Assembly: GCF_026130605.1 (NCBI RefSeq)
Contig: NZ_JANFAU010000001.1
Location: forward strand, 186,001 to 250,000
Source: Sphingomonas lycopersici
GTDB taxonomy: Bacteria > Pseudomonadota > Alphaproteobacteria > Sphingomonadales > Sphingomonadaceae
Length of the DNA stretch: 64,000 nucleotides
Direction of reading: 5' to 3'
The notes below the pieces were generated by a model. The model made no database searches and was not told where the DNA came from. It was given only the letters and a program-made list of their open reading frames with translations. Each line of letters opens with the position of its first letter. The stretch's first letter is position 1. Below are positions 7,890 through 16,184 of the stretch, piece after piece. The position numbers and the translations under genes were made by a program.

Positions 7890-8996
7890 CTATCCGTTCA
7901 GCCGGAAGAAGCGGCGGGCGTTGGCGTAATAGATCTTGTCGATCACCCCGCGTGGCAGCGCGAGCCCCGGCGTATCCGCCTTGATTGCATCGACATGCTG
8001 CGCCAGCGGCGTCGCCAGATAGCGCCAGTCCGCCCGCCAGACCGCATCCGCCTCGCGAATGAAATCGCCCGTCGCCGGCGGGTTTTGCGCGCGGGCATGC
8101 GGATCGGGCGGACTGTCCGTCAGATCGGTGCCGTACATCAGCCGATCCTGATATTTGACGAAGAAAGCGCGCACCTTGGCATGGTCCGCATTGGACTGCG
8201 CCTGCACCTGGCTCATCCGCGCGGCGAGATCGACCATCGCGTTGGGAAAGCGATCGAGGAAGCGCGCAAGCTCGTCCACGCTCCATTCGAGGCTCGCCAT
8301 ATGCGCGCCGTCGAACGCGAGACGCGGGTGGCGCGCCACGAAGCGATCGCGCACCGCCATCAATTGTTCGTAGCTCGGCTCCTCGGGGTGCCGGTACATA
8401 TAATATTCGGGATGCTCGCTGAAATAGCTCCGGTCATTGTCGGTCGTCATCTGATCGAGCGGCAGCCAGCAATTCTTGGGCTCGCCCTGATGCGCGATCA
8501 GCGGCACGCGCCTCGCCTCGAGCTGCGCGATGACCGGATCGAAGCGCGGATCGTCGAGGAACACGCGCTTGCCCGCGGCATCCTTCGCCACCATCCCGAT
8601 ATTCTTCCATACCTTGACCGCCACCGCGCCCCGCGCGAGCCCCGCATCGATCTGCTTTTCCGCCCGCGCCGCCCAGTCCGGCGCGCCGAAACCGTCCATC
8701 GAGAAGGTGGTAGCGAAATGGAAGCGCTTGGGATCGGCCGCATGCATCGCATAAGCGATCCGCGCCTGCTCCGCGATCGGCGGGAAATCGGGATAATCGA
8801 CGTTGATCGACAATAGCTCGAACCCGTCCTTCGCGGCGAGCCGCACGAACGCCGGATCGGCCACATTGGCGTGGACATGCGCGTCGAGCTTGCGCACCCG
8901 CGCGAAATCCGCCTCGCCATAAACGTCGGGCGCCGGCGCGGCCCCCACGAGCAGCAGCGCGGTCGTCGCCAGCGCCAGATTCCGCAATGCGCGCAT
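7890..8996 (-). CDS. Exported amidohydrolase-2 family protein
   Basis: A 368-residue metal-dependent hydrolase of the amidohydrolase-2 (TIM-barrel) superfamily. A signal peptide (LALATTALLLVGAAPA) predicts a periplasmic location, which is unusual for the superfamily. Metal-ligand motifs are visible: DAHVHA near residue 38, IAHQGEP near 167 and FDGAHMASL near 230, with the late Asp in YGTDLTDSP near 290. GGAGAGAAG directly before the ATG supports the start. It is convergent with the regulator (8 bases between stops) and divergent from the GH36 gene, with the operator motif in between, so it is probably in the same regulon. The substrate is unknown; it is not the cytoplasmic NagA/AgaA-type deacetylase. 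Confidence 0.82.
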   Translation of the reverse strand: MRALRNLALATTALLLVGAAPAPDVYGEADFARVRKLDAHVHANVADPAFVRLAAKDGFELLSINVDYPDFPPIAEQARIAYAMHAADPKRFHFATTFSMDGFGAPDWAARAEKQIDAGLARGAVAVKVWKNIGMVAKDAAGKRVFLDDPRFDPVIAQLEARRVPLIAHQGEPKNCWLPLDQMTTDNDRSYFSEHPEYYMYRHPEEPSYEQLMAVRDRFVARHPRLAFDGAHMASLEWSVDELARFLDRFPNAMVDLAARMSQVQAQSNADHAKVRAFFVKYQDRLMYGTDLTDSPPDPHARAQNPPATGDFIREADAVWRADWRYLATPLAQHVDAIKADTPGLALPRGVIDKIYYANARRFFRLNG

Positions 8997-9011
8997 CTTC
9001 TCTCTCCAAAG

Positions 9012-9026
9012 GAAACTTAACGAAAC
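9012..9026 (+). promoter_or_regulatory. Putative DeoR-family operator, site 2
   Basis: GAAACTTAACGAAAC is the second copy of the 15-base motif, 15 bases before the amidohydrolase ATG and 110 bases before the GH36 ATG. A second related element, TGCGTTTTATATTGCG (9037-9052), resembles TTCGTTTTATAGCG near the regulator. The pair could control both divergent genes. Confidence 0.6.
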
Positions 9027-9136
9027 TCACTTTATGTTGCGTTTTATATTGCGCAACCCCGAGCGACTGTGCAAGTCTCCGACAAGCCGACGATCGATCG
9101 CGATCGACACCGCCATGCTTTCGGAGAGAGCCGCTT

Positions 9137-11242
9137 ATGTCGCAGCCGATGATGTCCCGCCGCGCGACGATCGCCCGGTTGATGGGCGCGGGCGCGATGC
9201 TCTCGGTCACCCCGCCGCTACGCGCCGCGGCCCGCGTCGCGACCGGCGATGCGCCGATCCTCCGCCTGTCGGACGGGGTGCTGACGATCGAGTTCGACTC
9301 GGCGCTTCATTCGCGCCTCTCGCGCGGCGCGACCGCGCTCACCGCGATGGAGCCGGGCGAGGCGATCCGGCTCGATGATCAGCGCATCGTCGATCGCTTC
9401 CTGCTGATCGACCAGCGCCGCGAGGCGGTTTCCGGCCCGCACGGGCGCGGCCAGGTCCATCATCTCCGCGGCACCGCCGGGGGCAATATCGAGAAGCGCA
9501 TCGCGATCACCTTCCTCGATTCTTATCCCGGGCTCGCCCTGCTCGACATCGCCTATCGCAATACCGGCACGGCGCCGCTCGCAATCGCCGGCTGGCACGC
9601 CGCAACGCACGACCTGCTCGCGCATCCGGGCGGCGCGTGGAGCTTTTCGGGCGCCTCTTATGCCGATCGCCGCGATTGGGTGCAGCCGGTCACCCCGGGG
9701 TTCGGCCAGCGCAATTTCATGGGCATGAACGCCGCGGATTACGGCGGCGGCACCCCCGTCGCCGCGGTGTGGCGGCGCGACGTCGGGCTCGCGGTCGGCC
9801 ATATCGATATCGTCCCGCGCCTCGTCTCGCTCCCCGTCTCGGGGCAGCCGGGCGGCACGCGGATCGGCATCGCCGGCGACGAGCCCGCGCTCCTCGCGCC
9901 CGGCGCGACCCTGTCGCTGCCGCCGCTTTTCGTGATGGCGCATGAGGGCGATCATTTCCGCCCGCTCGACGCCTATCGCCGGATCATGGCGACGCGCGGC
10001 ATCGCCGCCCCGCCGATCCCCGAGACGAGCTATGCGCCGGTCTGGTGCGCCTGGGGCTATGGCCGGCAATTCACCGTCGACGAAATCTTCACCGCGCTGC
10101 CCAAGGCCAGGGACATCGGCCTCGAATGGGCGGTGCTCGACGACGGGTGGCAGACGTCGGAAGGCGACTGGAAACTCAATCGCGCCAAATTTCCGCGCGG
10201 CGACGCCGACATGAAGGCCTTTGCGGACCGGATCAAGGCGGCCGGGATGCGCCCGCGGCTCTGGCTCGCGCCGCTCGCCGCCGATCCCGGCACCGATCTG
10301 CTGCGCGATCATTCGGATATGCTGCTGCTCGATCGCAACGGCGCGGCGCAGAATGTGAGCTTCTGGGATGCCTTCACGCTCTGCCCGGCCTATCCGCCGG
10401 TGGTCGATTATTTCCGCGGCCAGGTCCGCCGCATCATCGGCGAATGGGGCTATGAGGGGCTCAAGCTCGACGGCCAGCATCTGAACGGCGTCGCGCCCTG
10501 CTACAACCCCGCGCACAATCACGCCCGGCCCGAGGAATCCTACGAAAAGCTGCAGGATTTCTGGAAGGCGCTCTATGACGAGGCGATCGCGATCAACCCG
10601 AATGCGGTGATCGAAATCTGCCCGTGCGGCGACGCTTTCGCGTTCCACAATATCCCGGGGATGAACCACACCCCCGCCTCGGACCCGACCTCCTCCTGGC
10701 AGATCCGCTCGAAGGGCAAGACGTTCAAGGCGATGATGGGGCCGAGCGCGCCCTTCGCGGGCGATCATGTCGAGCTCAGCGACCGACACGATGATTTCGC
10801 CTCGCATTACGGGATCGGCGCGATCCTCTCGACCAAATTCACCTGGCCGCGCGATCCCGCGCACAGCACCGATCCACTGCCGCCAGGCGGCATCGCGCTG
10901 ACCGCGCAGAAAGAGGCGCTGTGGCGCAAGTGGATCGCGCTCTACCGCGCCAACATGCTGCCCAAGGGAGATTATCTGGGCGGCCTGTACGATATCGGGT
11001 TCGACAAGCCCGAGGGCCATGCGATCCGCGCCGGCGGCAAGATCCATTATGCCTTTTATGCGGATAAATGGTCCGGCCCGGTCCAGCTGCGCGGCCTGCC
11101 TGCCGGGCGCCACCAGCTGACCGACAGCTTCACCGGGCGCCCGCTCGGTACCGTCAGCGGCTCCGTCGCCACCCTTCAGGCGAGCTTCGAGCATTTCCTG
11201 CTCGTCGAGGCCGCGCCGCTTCAGGACAAGACCAAAGCATGA
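9137..11242 (+). CDS. GH36-type alpha-galactosidase / alpha-N-acetylgalactosaminidase
   Basis: A 701-residue glycoside hydrolase of clan GH-D, family 36 type. It would release terminal alpha-galactose or alpha-N-acetylgalactosamine by a retaining mechanism. Landmarks are WCAWGYG near residue 303, LDDGWQ near 334, the nucleophile Asp445 in GLKLDGQ and the acid/base Asp516 in ASDPTSSWQIR. The N-terminus (MSRRATIARLMGAGAML) looks like a twin-arginine export signal, so the enzyme is probably periplasmic. The ATG at 9137 has GGAGAGAG upstream; longer in-frame starts run into the promoter region. Its stop overlaps the next gene by ATGA. The AgaS/AgaZ neighbours favour N-acetylgalactosamine over galactose, but sequence alone cannot settle this. 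Confidence 0.85.
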   Translation: MSQPMMSRRATIARLMGAGAMLSVTPPLRAAARVATGDAPILRLSDGVLTIEFDSALHSRLSRGATALTAMEPGEAIRLDDQRIVDRFLLIDQRREAVSGPHGRGQVHHLRGTAGGNIEKRIAITFLDSYPGLALLDIAYRNTGTAPLAIAGWHAATHDLLAHPGGAWSFSGASYADRRDWVQPVTPGFGQRNFMGMNAADYGGGTPVAAVWRRDVGLAVGHIDIVPRLVSLPVSGQPGGTRIGIAGDEPALLAPGATLSLPPLFVMAHEGDHFRPLDAYRRIMATRGIAAPPIPETSYAPVWCAWGYGRQFTVDEIFTALPKARDIGLEWAVLDDGWQTSEGDWKLNRAKFPRGDADMKAFADRIKAAGMRPRLWLAPLAADPGTDLLRDHSDMLLLDRNGAAQNVSFWDAFTLCPAYPPVVDYFRGQVRRIIGEWGYEGLKLDGQHLNGVAPCYNPAHNHARPEESYEKLQDFWKALYDEAIAINPNAVIEICPCGDAFAFHNIPGMNHTPASDPTSSWQIRSKGKTFKAMMGPSAPFAGDHVELSDRHDDFASHYGIGAILSTKFTWPRDPAHSTDPLPPGGIALTAQKEALWRKWIALYRANMLPKGDYLGGLYDIGFDKPEGHAIRAGGKIHYAFYADKWSGPVQLRGLPAGRHQLTDSFTGRPLGTVSGSVATLQASFEHFLLVEAAPLQDKTKA

Positions 11243-12171
11243 GCCACGCACCCTCCCGCGCCGGGCGCGCCTGGCTGTTCAATGCGCTCACCACCGTCGT
11301 GCTATGGGGCATCTGGGGCGCCTTCTCCGGCCTGTCGCCCGAACGCGGCTTCCCCGAGACATTGGTCTATTGCGTATGGGCGCTGACGATGATCCCGCCC
11401 GCGCTGATCGTCCTCGCGCAGGCCGGCTGGAAGCTCAACCGCAGCGCGCGCGCGATCGTTTACGGCGTTGCGGTCGGCGCGCTCGGCGCCGGCGGGCAGA
11501 TGGTGCTCTTCTATGCGGTGACGCGCGGGCCGGCCTATCTGATCTTCCCGGTCATCTCGCTTTCCCCGGTCGTCACGATCGCTTTGTCGTTCCTCATCAT
11601 GGGCGAACGCACCGGCCGGCTCGGCGCGCTCGGCATCCTGCTTGCCCTGCTCGCGCTCCCGACCTTCGATTTCGCGCCGGGCGGCGACGCGCATGGCGGA
11701 AGCTGGCTGTGGATGGCGCTGTTCGTCATGGCCTGCTGGGGGTTGCAGGCCTATTTCATGAAATCCGCCAATCACATCATGTCGGCGGAGAGCATCTTCT
11801 TCTATATGACGGTCACCGGGCTGGCACTGATCCCGGTCGCCTGGGCGATGACCGATTTCAGCCGCCCGATCAATTATGGCGCGAGCGGGCCGTGGCTGGC
11901 GGCGGCGATCCAGGTGTTGAACGCGATTGGCGCGCTGACGCTCGTCTTCGCCTTCCGATACGGCAAGGCGATCATCGTCGCCCCGCTCACCAATGCCGGC
12001 GCCCCGCTCGCCACCGCGATCATCTCGCTCGTCGCGCTCGGCGTGATGCCGGGATCGCTCAAGCTCGCCGGCATCGGCCTCGCGCTCGCCGCCTCGCTCC
12101 TCCTCGCCATCGAGCCGGATACGGCCACGGACGACGACGCCGCGCTCGATCGCGAAATCCAGTCCGCATAG
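11239..12171 (+). CDS. DMT-family (EamA) permease
   Basis: A 310-residue inner-membrane protein with ten hydrophobic helices in two EamA repeats (about residues 10-145 and 160-290), typical of the drug/metabolite transporter superfamily. The ATG overlaps the GH36 stop by four bases, so translation is coupled. No MFS, PTS or ABC sugar transporter is present in the locus, and this gene sits where the inner-membrane sugar carrier would be expected. It may carry the released monosaccharide into the cytoplasm. The alternative is an exporter. The longer frame starting upstream is an overlap artefact inside the GH36 gene. Confidence 0.85.
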   Translation: MSHAPSRAGRAWLFNALTTVVLWGIWGAFSGLSPERGFPETLVYCVWALTMIPPALIVLAQAGWKLNRSARAIVYGVAVGALGAGGQMVLFYAVTRGPAYLIFPVISLSPVVTIALSFLIMGERTGRLGALGILLALLALPTFDFAPGGDAHGGSWLWMALFVMACWGLQAYFMKSANHIMSAESIFFYMTVTGLALIPVAWAMTDFSRPINYGASGPWLAAAIQVLNAIGALTLVFAFRYGKAIIVAPLTNAGAPLATAIISLVALGVMPGSLKLAGIGLALAASLLLAIEPDTATDDDAALDREIQSA

Positions 12172-12185
12172 TTTCGTTTTGTTTC
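12171..12185 (-). promoter_or_regulatory. Putative DeoR-family operator, site 3
   Basis: The plus strand reads GTTTCGTTTTGTTTC; the minus strand reads GAAACAAAACGAAAC, the third copy of the locus motif (12 of 15 positions are invariant among the three copies). It begins at the last base of the permease stop codon and lies 55 bases before the AgaZ/GatZ start, so it could govern an internal promoter for the cytoplasmic catabolic genes. Confidence 0.6.
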
Positions 12186-12240
12186 TGTTTATTGCGAAGT
12201 CTGTGCAGCTCGCGTATAGCTCGCGTCAAAGGAGCCGTTG

Positions 12241-13524
12241 ATGGAGCTGATTCGAAATCTGATCGACCGCCACAAGCGCGGTGAGGCCATCGGCATCACC
12301 TCGGTCTGCTCGGCGCATCCGCTGGTCATCGAGGCGACCTTCCGCCACGCGCTGCGCAACGCCGCGCCGCTGGTGCTGATCGAGGCGACCTCCAATCAGG
12401 TGAACCAGGACGGCGGCTATACCGGGATGGTGCCCGCCGGTTTCCGCGCCTTCGTCGAGGAGATCGCCGCGCGCACCGGCTTTCCGCTCGATCGCCTCGC
12501 GCTCGGCGGCGACCATCTCGGCCCCAATGCCTGGACCGCGCTGCCCGCCGATGAAGCGATGGCAAAGGCGGAAATCATGGTCGCCGATTATGTTCGCGCC
12601 GGTTTCGGCAAGATCCATCTCGATTGCTCGATGAGTTGTGCCGACGATCCCGTCCCGCTTCCCGAACGGACGATCGCCGAGCGCGCCGCGCGGCTCTGTC
12701 GCGCGGCCGAGGCGGCGTGTCGCGACGATCCGGCACTCGCGCCGGTCTATGTGATCGGCACCGAAGTGCCCGTCCCCGGCGGCGCGGCGGAGGATCTCGA
12801 CACGCTCGCCGTCACCACCCCGGAGGCGGCGCTGGCGACGCTCGACATGCACCGCGACCTGTTTCGCGAAGCCGGGCTCGACGCCGCCTGGGATCGCGTG
12901 ATCGCCACCGTCGTCCAGCCGGGGGTCGAATTCGATCATATGAAGGTGGTCGATTACCGGCCGGCCGCCGCCGCCGCGCTCAGCGCCGCGATCGTCCCGG
13001 TCGATCATATCGTCTTCGAGGCGCATTCGACCGATTATCAGCGCCCGGACGCGCTTGCCGCGCTGGTGCGCGACCATTTCGCGATCCTGAAGGTCGGGCC
13101 GGGCGTCACCTTCGCGCTGCGCGAGGCATTGTGGGCGCTCGACGCGATCGAGCGCGAAACGGTCGATGCGTCGCGGCGCGCGGGTCTGCGCGACACCGTC
13201 GTCGCGCGGATGAAGGCCGCGCCGGGCAATTGGCAGCGTTATTATCACGAGACCGGCGCCGCGCTTGATCTCCAGCTGCAATATAGCCTCAGCGATCGCA
13301 TCCGTTATTATTGGCCCGATCCCGAGATCGCCGCTGCGCAAGCCCGATTGTTCGACAATCTGCGCGCGGCCATGCCGCCGCTGCCGCTGCTCAGCCAGTA
13401 TCTTCCCGCCGCTTATGCCGCCGTCCGCACCGGCACCGCGTCGCTCGATCCGGTCGATCTCATCGTCGCGCAGATCGGCACGACGCTCGATGCCTATCAT
13501 GGAGCCTGCAATCCCGATGCCTGA
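12241..13524 (+). CDS. agaZ: AgaZ/GatZ/KbaZ family protein (tagatose-6-P pathway)
   Basis: A 427-residue cytoplasmic protein of the GatZ/KbaZ/AgaZ family. In enteric bacteria this is the non-catalytic subunit of tagatose-1,6-bisphosphate aldolase. In GalNAc clusters of other Proteobacteria AgaZ has been proposed to act as a tagatose-6-phosphate kinase. Family motifs include GITSVCSAHP near residue 18, EATSNQVNQDGGYTGM near 43, LGGDHLGPN near 84 and KIHLDCSMSC near 123. AAAGGAG six bases before the ATG decides the start over the adjacent TTG. No GatY/KbaY/AgaY catalytic aldolase is visible in the window. It overlaps agaS by eight bases. Confidence 0.87.
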   Translation: MELIRNLIDRHKRGEAIGITSVCSAHPLVIEATFRHALRNAAPLVLIEATSNQVNQDGGYTGMVPAGFRAFVEEIAARTGFPLDRLALGGDHLGPNAWTALPADEAMAKAEIMVADYVRAGFGKIHLDCSMSCADDPVPLPERTIAERAARLCRAAEAACRDDPALAPVYVIGTEVPVPGGAAEDLDTLAVTTPEAALATLDMHRDLFREAGLDAAWDRVIATVVQPGVEFDHMKVVDYRPAAAAALSAAIVPVDHIVFEAHSTDYQRPDALAALVRDHFAILKVGPGVTFALREALWALDAIERETVDASRRAGLRDTVVARMKAAPGNWQRYYHETGAALDLQLQYSLSDRIRYYWPDPEIAAAQARLFDNLRAAMPPLPLLSQYLPAAYAAVRTGTASLDPVDLIVAQIGTTLDAYHGACNPDA

Positions 13525-14659
13525 AACCCTGTTCGCGTCCGATCTGCCGCCGGGGGGCGCCGAGAGCTGGACGCGTCGCGAGATCCTCCAGCAGCCATCG
13601 ACGCTGCGCGCGACCCAGGCGCTGCTGCGCGCCAGCCGGGCAGCGATCGAGGGCTTCCTCGCCCCGCTGCTCGCCACGAACGACCTGCGCATCATGCTGT
13701 GCGGCGCGGGCACCTCCGCGTTCATCGGCGAATGCCTCGCGCCGTGGCTGTCGGCGACCACCGGGCGGCGCGTCGAGGCGGTGGCGACGACCGATATCGT
13801 CGCCGCGCCGCAGCTCTATCTCGATCCCGCGCGGCCGACATTGATGGTCTCGTTCGGCCGCTCGGGGAGCAGCCCGGAGAGCGTCGCCGCGGTCGATCTG
13901 GCCGATGCGCAGCTGCCGTCGGTTCATCATCTCGTGATCACCTGCAACGCCGCGGGCGCGCTCGCCCGGCGCGATGCGGCGAACAGCTATGTGGTCGTGC
14001 TGCCCGAGGAAACGCATGACCGCGCGTTCGCGATGACGTCGAGCTTCAGCGCGATGATGCTGGCGGCGCTATTGATCCTCGGCGGCATCGACACGATCGA
14101 CGCCCGCGTCGAGGCGATCGCCGATGCGGTTTCGGCAACGATCGCGGGCGCGGAGCCGCGCGCTGCGGCGCTCGCCGCGCAGGATTTCGATCGGGTGGTC
14201 TATCTCGGCAGCGGCGTGTTCCAGGGCCTGGCGCGCGAGGCCGCGCTCAAGCTGCTCGAACTGACCGACGGCGCGATCCCCACCGCGTTCGATTCCCCGC
14301 TCGGCTTCCGGCATGGCCCGAAGACGATCGTGACGCCGCGCACGTTGATCATGATGTTCGTCTCGAACGATCCGCTGACCCGGCTCTACGATCTCGACAT
14401 GCTCGATGAATTGCGCGCCGACGGGCGTTGCGGCGCAGTGGTCGCGATCGCTGCGCAGGATGTGGCGGGCGAGGCATTGCTGGTGCCCGGGGCCGGTGGG
14501 CAGACCGATATCGATCTGCTCTTCCCTTATATCGTCCCGGCGCAATTGTTCGCGCTGCAGTGCTCGCTGCGGCTCGGGCGGACCCCCGATCGGCCCAACG
14601 CCAGCGGGACGGTGAACCGCGTCGTCCAGGGCGTGCGCATCCATCCGGCGGCGGCATGA
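13517..14659 (+). CDS. agaS: AgaS-type SIS-domain sugar isomerase/deaminase
   Basis: A 380-residue protein with two SIS (sugar isomerase) domains, best matched to AgaS, the galactosamine-6-phosphate deaminase/isomerase that yields tagatose-6-phosphate and ammonia. The first SIS domain shows MLCGAGTSAF near residue 60 and SFGRSGSSPES near 112. The second shows VYLGSGVFQGLAREAALK near 230 and FRHGPKT near 260. The N-terminal TRREILQQP segment is typical of the GlmS/AgaS isomerase group. The ATG at 13517 lies inside the end of agaZ, and its stop overlaps the next ATG, so the three genes are translationally coupled. Confidence 0.88.
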   Translation: MPETLFASDLPPGGAESWTRREILQQPSTLRATQALLRASRAAIEGFLAPLLATNDLRIMLCGAGTSAFIGECLAPWLSATTGRRVEAVATTDIVAAPQLYLDPARPTLMVSFGRSGSSPESVAAVDLADAQLPSVHHLVITCNAAGALARRDAANSYVVVLPEETHDRAFAMTSSFSAMMLAALLILGGIDTIDARVEAIADAVSATIAGAEPRAAALAAQDFDRVVYLGSGVFQGLAREAALKLLELTDGAIPTAFDSPLGFRHGPKTIVTPRTLIMMFVSNDPLTRLYDLDMLDELRADGRCGAVVAIAAQDVAGEALLVPGAGGQTDIDLLFPYIVPAQLFALQCSLRLGRTPDRPNASGTVNRVVQGVRIHPAAA

Positions 14660-15594
14660 GCGTCTTCCTCGGCGTCGACGGCGGCGGCACCAAGACCGAA
14701 TTCGTCTGCATCGACGAAAGCGGGCGGACGGTGGCGCGCGCGCTCACCGGGACGACCTATCACCTCCAGGTCGGGCTGGACGAGGCGATCGCGCGTCTCG
14801 CGCAGGGGATCGACGCGGTGAGCCGCCAGCTCGGCCTTCCCCCCGCCGTTTTCGGCTATTCCTTCTTCGGCCTCCCCGCCTTCGGCGAAGACCCCGCGGT
14901 CGATCCGCTGCTCGAGGCCGCGTGCGGCAAATTGCTCGGCCACGGCCGCTATGCGTGCGACAACGACATGGTGTGCGGCTGGGCCGGCTCGCTCGCCTGC
15001 GCGGACGGGATCAACCTCGTCGCTGGCACCGGCTCGATCGGCTATGGCGAACGCCGGGGCCGCAAAGCGCGTGTCGGCGGCTGGGGCGAGGTGTTCGGCG
15101 ACGAGGGCTCCGCTTATTGGATCGCGATCCAGGGCCTCAATGCCTTCACGCGGATGAGCGACGGCCGCCTCGCCGAAGGGCCGCTCAAACACGTCTTCTC
15201 GCGCGAACTCGCGCTCGGGTCTGATCTCGACATCTGCGCGCGCGTGATGGGCAGCGGCGGAATGGTGCGTGACGACATTGCCGGCCTCGCACGGATCGTC
15301 TCGCTGGCGGCAGAGGAAGGCGATCGCGTCGCGCTGTCGATCCTCGATCACGCCGGCGTCGAGCTGGCCGCGATCGCCGGCGCGCTACGCCGATCGCTGG
15401 GCTTTGCCGAGGAGGAAAGCGTGTTGCTCTCCTGGTCGGGCGGCGTGCTGACTAAACAGGATGCGGTCCGCGCGGCATTGTGCCGCGAGCTCGACGGTCG
15501 CGGCCGGTTCGAGGTGATCGCCCCTCGACATGAACCCGGCGTCGGGGCGGCGCTCTACGCGCAAAAGATCGCACGGGAGCGAACGCATCCCTAA
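14656..15594 (+). CDS. BadF/BcrA-type amino-sugar kinase
   Basis: A 312-residue ATPase of the BadF/BadG/BcrA/BcrD (actin-fold) family, which includes N-acetylglucosamine kinases. The phosphate-1 loop is FLGVDGGGTKTEFVC at residues 4-18, the catalytic region CDNDMVCGW near 105, the phosphate-2 loop LVAGTGSIGYG near 123, and WGEVFGDEGSAYWI follows. In this context it would phosphorylate N-acetylgalactosamine (AgaK-like), supplying the 6-phosphate for deacetylation and AgaS. The start overlaps the agaS stop by ATGA. Substrate choice is inferred from the operon. Confidence 0.85.
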   Translation: MSVFLGVDGGGTKTEFVCIDESGRTVARALTGTTYHLQVGLDEAIARLAQGIDAVSRQLGLPPAVFGYSFFGLPAFGEDPAVDPLLEAACGKLLGHGRYACDNDMVCGWAGSLACADGINLVAGTGSIGYGERRGRKARVGGWGEVFGDEGSAYWIAIQGLNAFTRMSDGRLAEGPLKHVFSRELALGSDLDICARVMGSGGMVRDDIAGLARIVSLAAEEGDRVALSILDHAGVELAAIAGALRRSLGFAEEESVLLSWSGGVLTKQDAVRAALCRELDGRGRFEVIAPRHEPGVGAALYAQKIARERTHP

Positions 15595-15699
15595 TCGAAA
15601 GATAGCGTCAACGGTCCGTCGAATCCTCCTCCTGCACGCGGCAAATCCGCTTGAATCGGCACCCGATCCATGTTCCCTGATCGTGCCGGGGAGGCAGCC

Positions 15700-16101
15700 A
15701 TGATTCGAAAATTTCTCGCCACTTATGATTTCAACCTGCCGCTCAACGACGCTGCGGCCGATCCCGATCTGCCGCCGGTCAGGCGCCGGCTCGCGCGGTT
15801 CGGGGCGAGCGAGGGGTTGAACGAGGGCGTTCAGGCAGCACAGGAAATGGCGGACGTTTTTCTCCACGCCGCGCGCGAATTCAACGCCGGAATCCACCGC
15901 GACGATAGCCGCGCGCGGGTCCGGATGCGCGAAATCCTGGCGCGCCGGATCGACTATCAGCGCGAGCTGTTCGACGAATTGTGCATGCTGCCGCTGTCCG
16001 ATGCCGCATCGCATCTGTGCTGGCTGGCCGAATTGATGAAGCAGCGCGCGGACATGTACGCCCCGGTTCGCGCGGCGCGCGCGCGCTCACGGGTTCGGTA
16101 G
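15700..16101 (+). CDS. Hypothetical protein, 133 aa
   Basis: I do not recognise this small soluble protein. It is helical and charged, with no signal or membrane segment. The middle (RARVRMREILARRIDYQRE) resembles a coiled helix pair, which may suggest a four-helix protein. A GGGGAGG ribosome site before the ATG at 15700 decides the start; an ATG at 15670 has none. The gene lies downstream of the sugar kinase but after a 105-base gap, so it is probably separate. It ends at a strong terminator. Confidence 0.65.
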   Translation: MIRKFLATYDFNLPLNDAAADPDLPPVRRRLARFGASEGLNEGVQAAQEMADVFLHAAREFNAGIHRDDSRARVRMREILARRIDYQRELFDELCMLPLSDAASHLCWLAELMKQRADMYAPVRAARARSRVR

Positions 16102-16121
16102 GAACCTTCGTCCTTTGGGAG

Positions 16122-16151
16122 AAAAAGCCGCCGGTTTCCCGGCGGCTTTTT
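16122..16151. terminator. Strong bidirectional intrinsic terminator
   Basis: A perfect 13-bp stem, AAAAAGCCGCCGG and CCGGCGGCTTTTT, around a TTTC loop. A-run and T-run flank both sides, so it can end the 133-residue gene on the plus strand and the PEP-CTERM gene on the minus strand. Both genes converge here. Confidence 0.93.
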
Positions 16152-16184
16152 GCTACCCGAAGAAAGTTATTATATTATAGTGGA

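Noticed and set aside
9218..11251. 677-codon minus-strand frame antisense to the GH36 gene
   Set aside because: The plus strand carries the GH36 catalytic motifs. The reverse frame has no recognisable domain or ribosome site.
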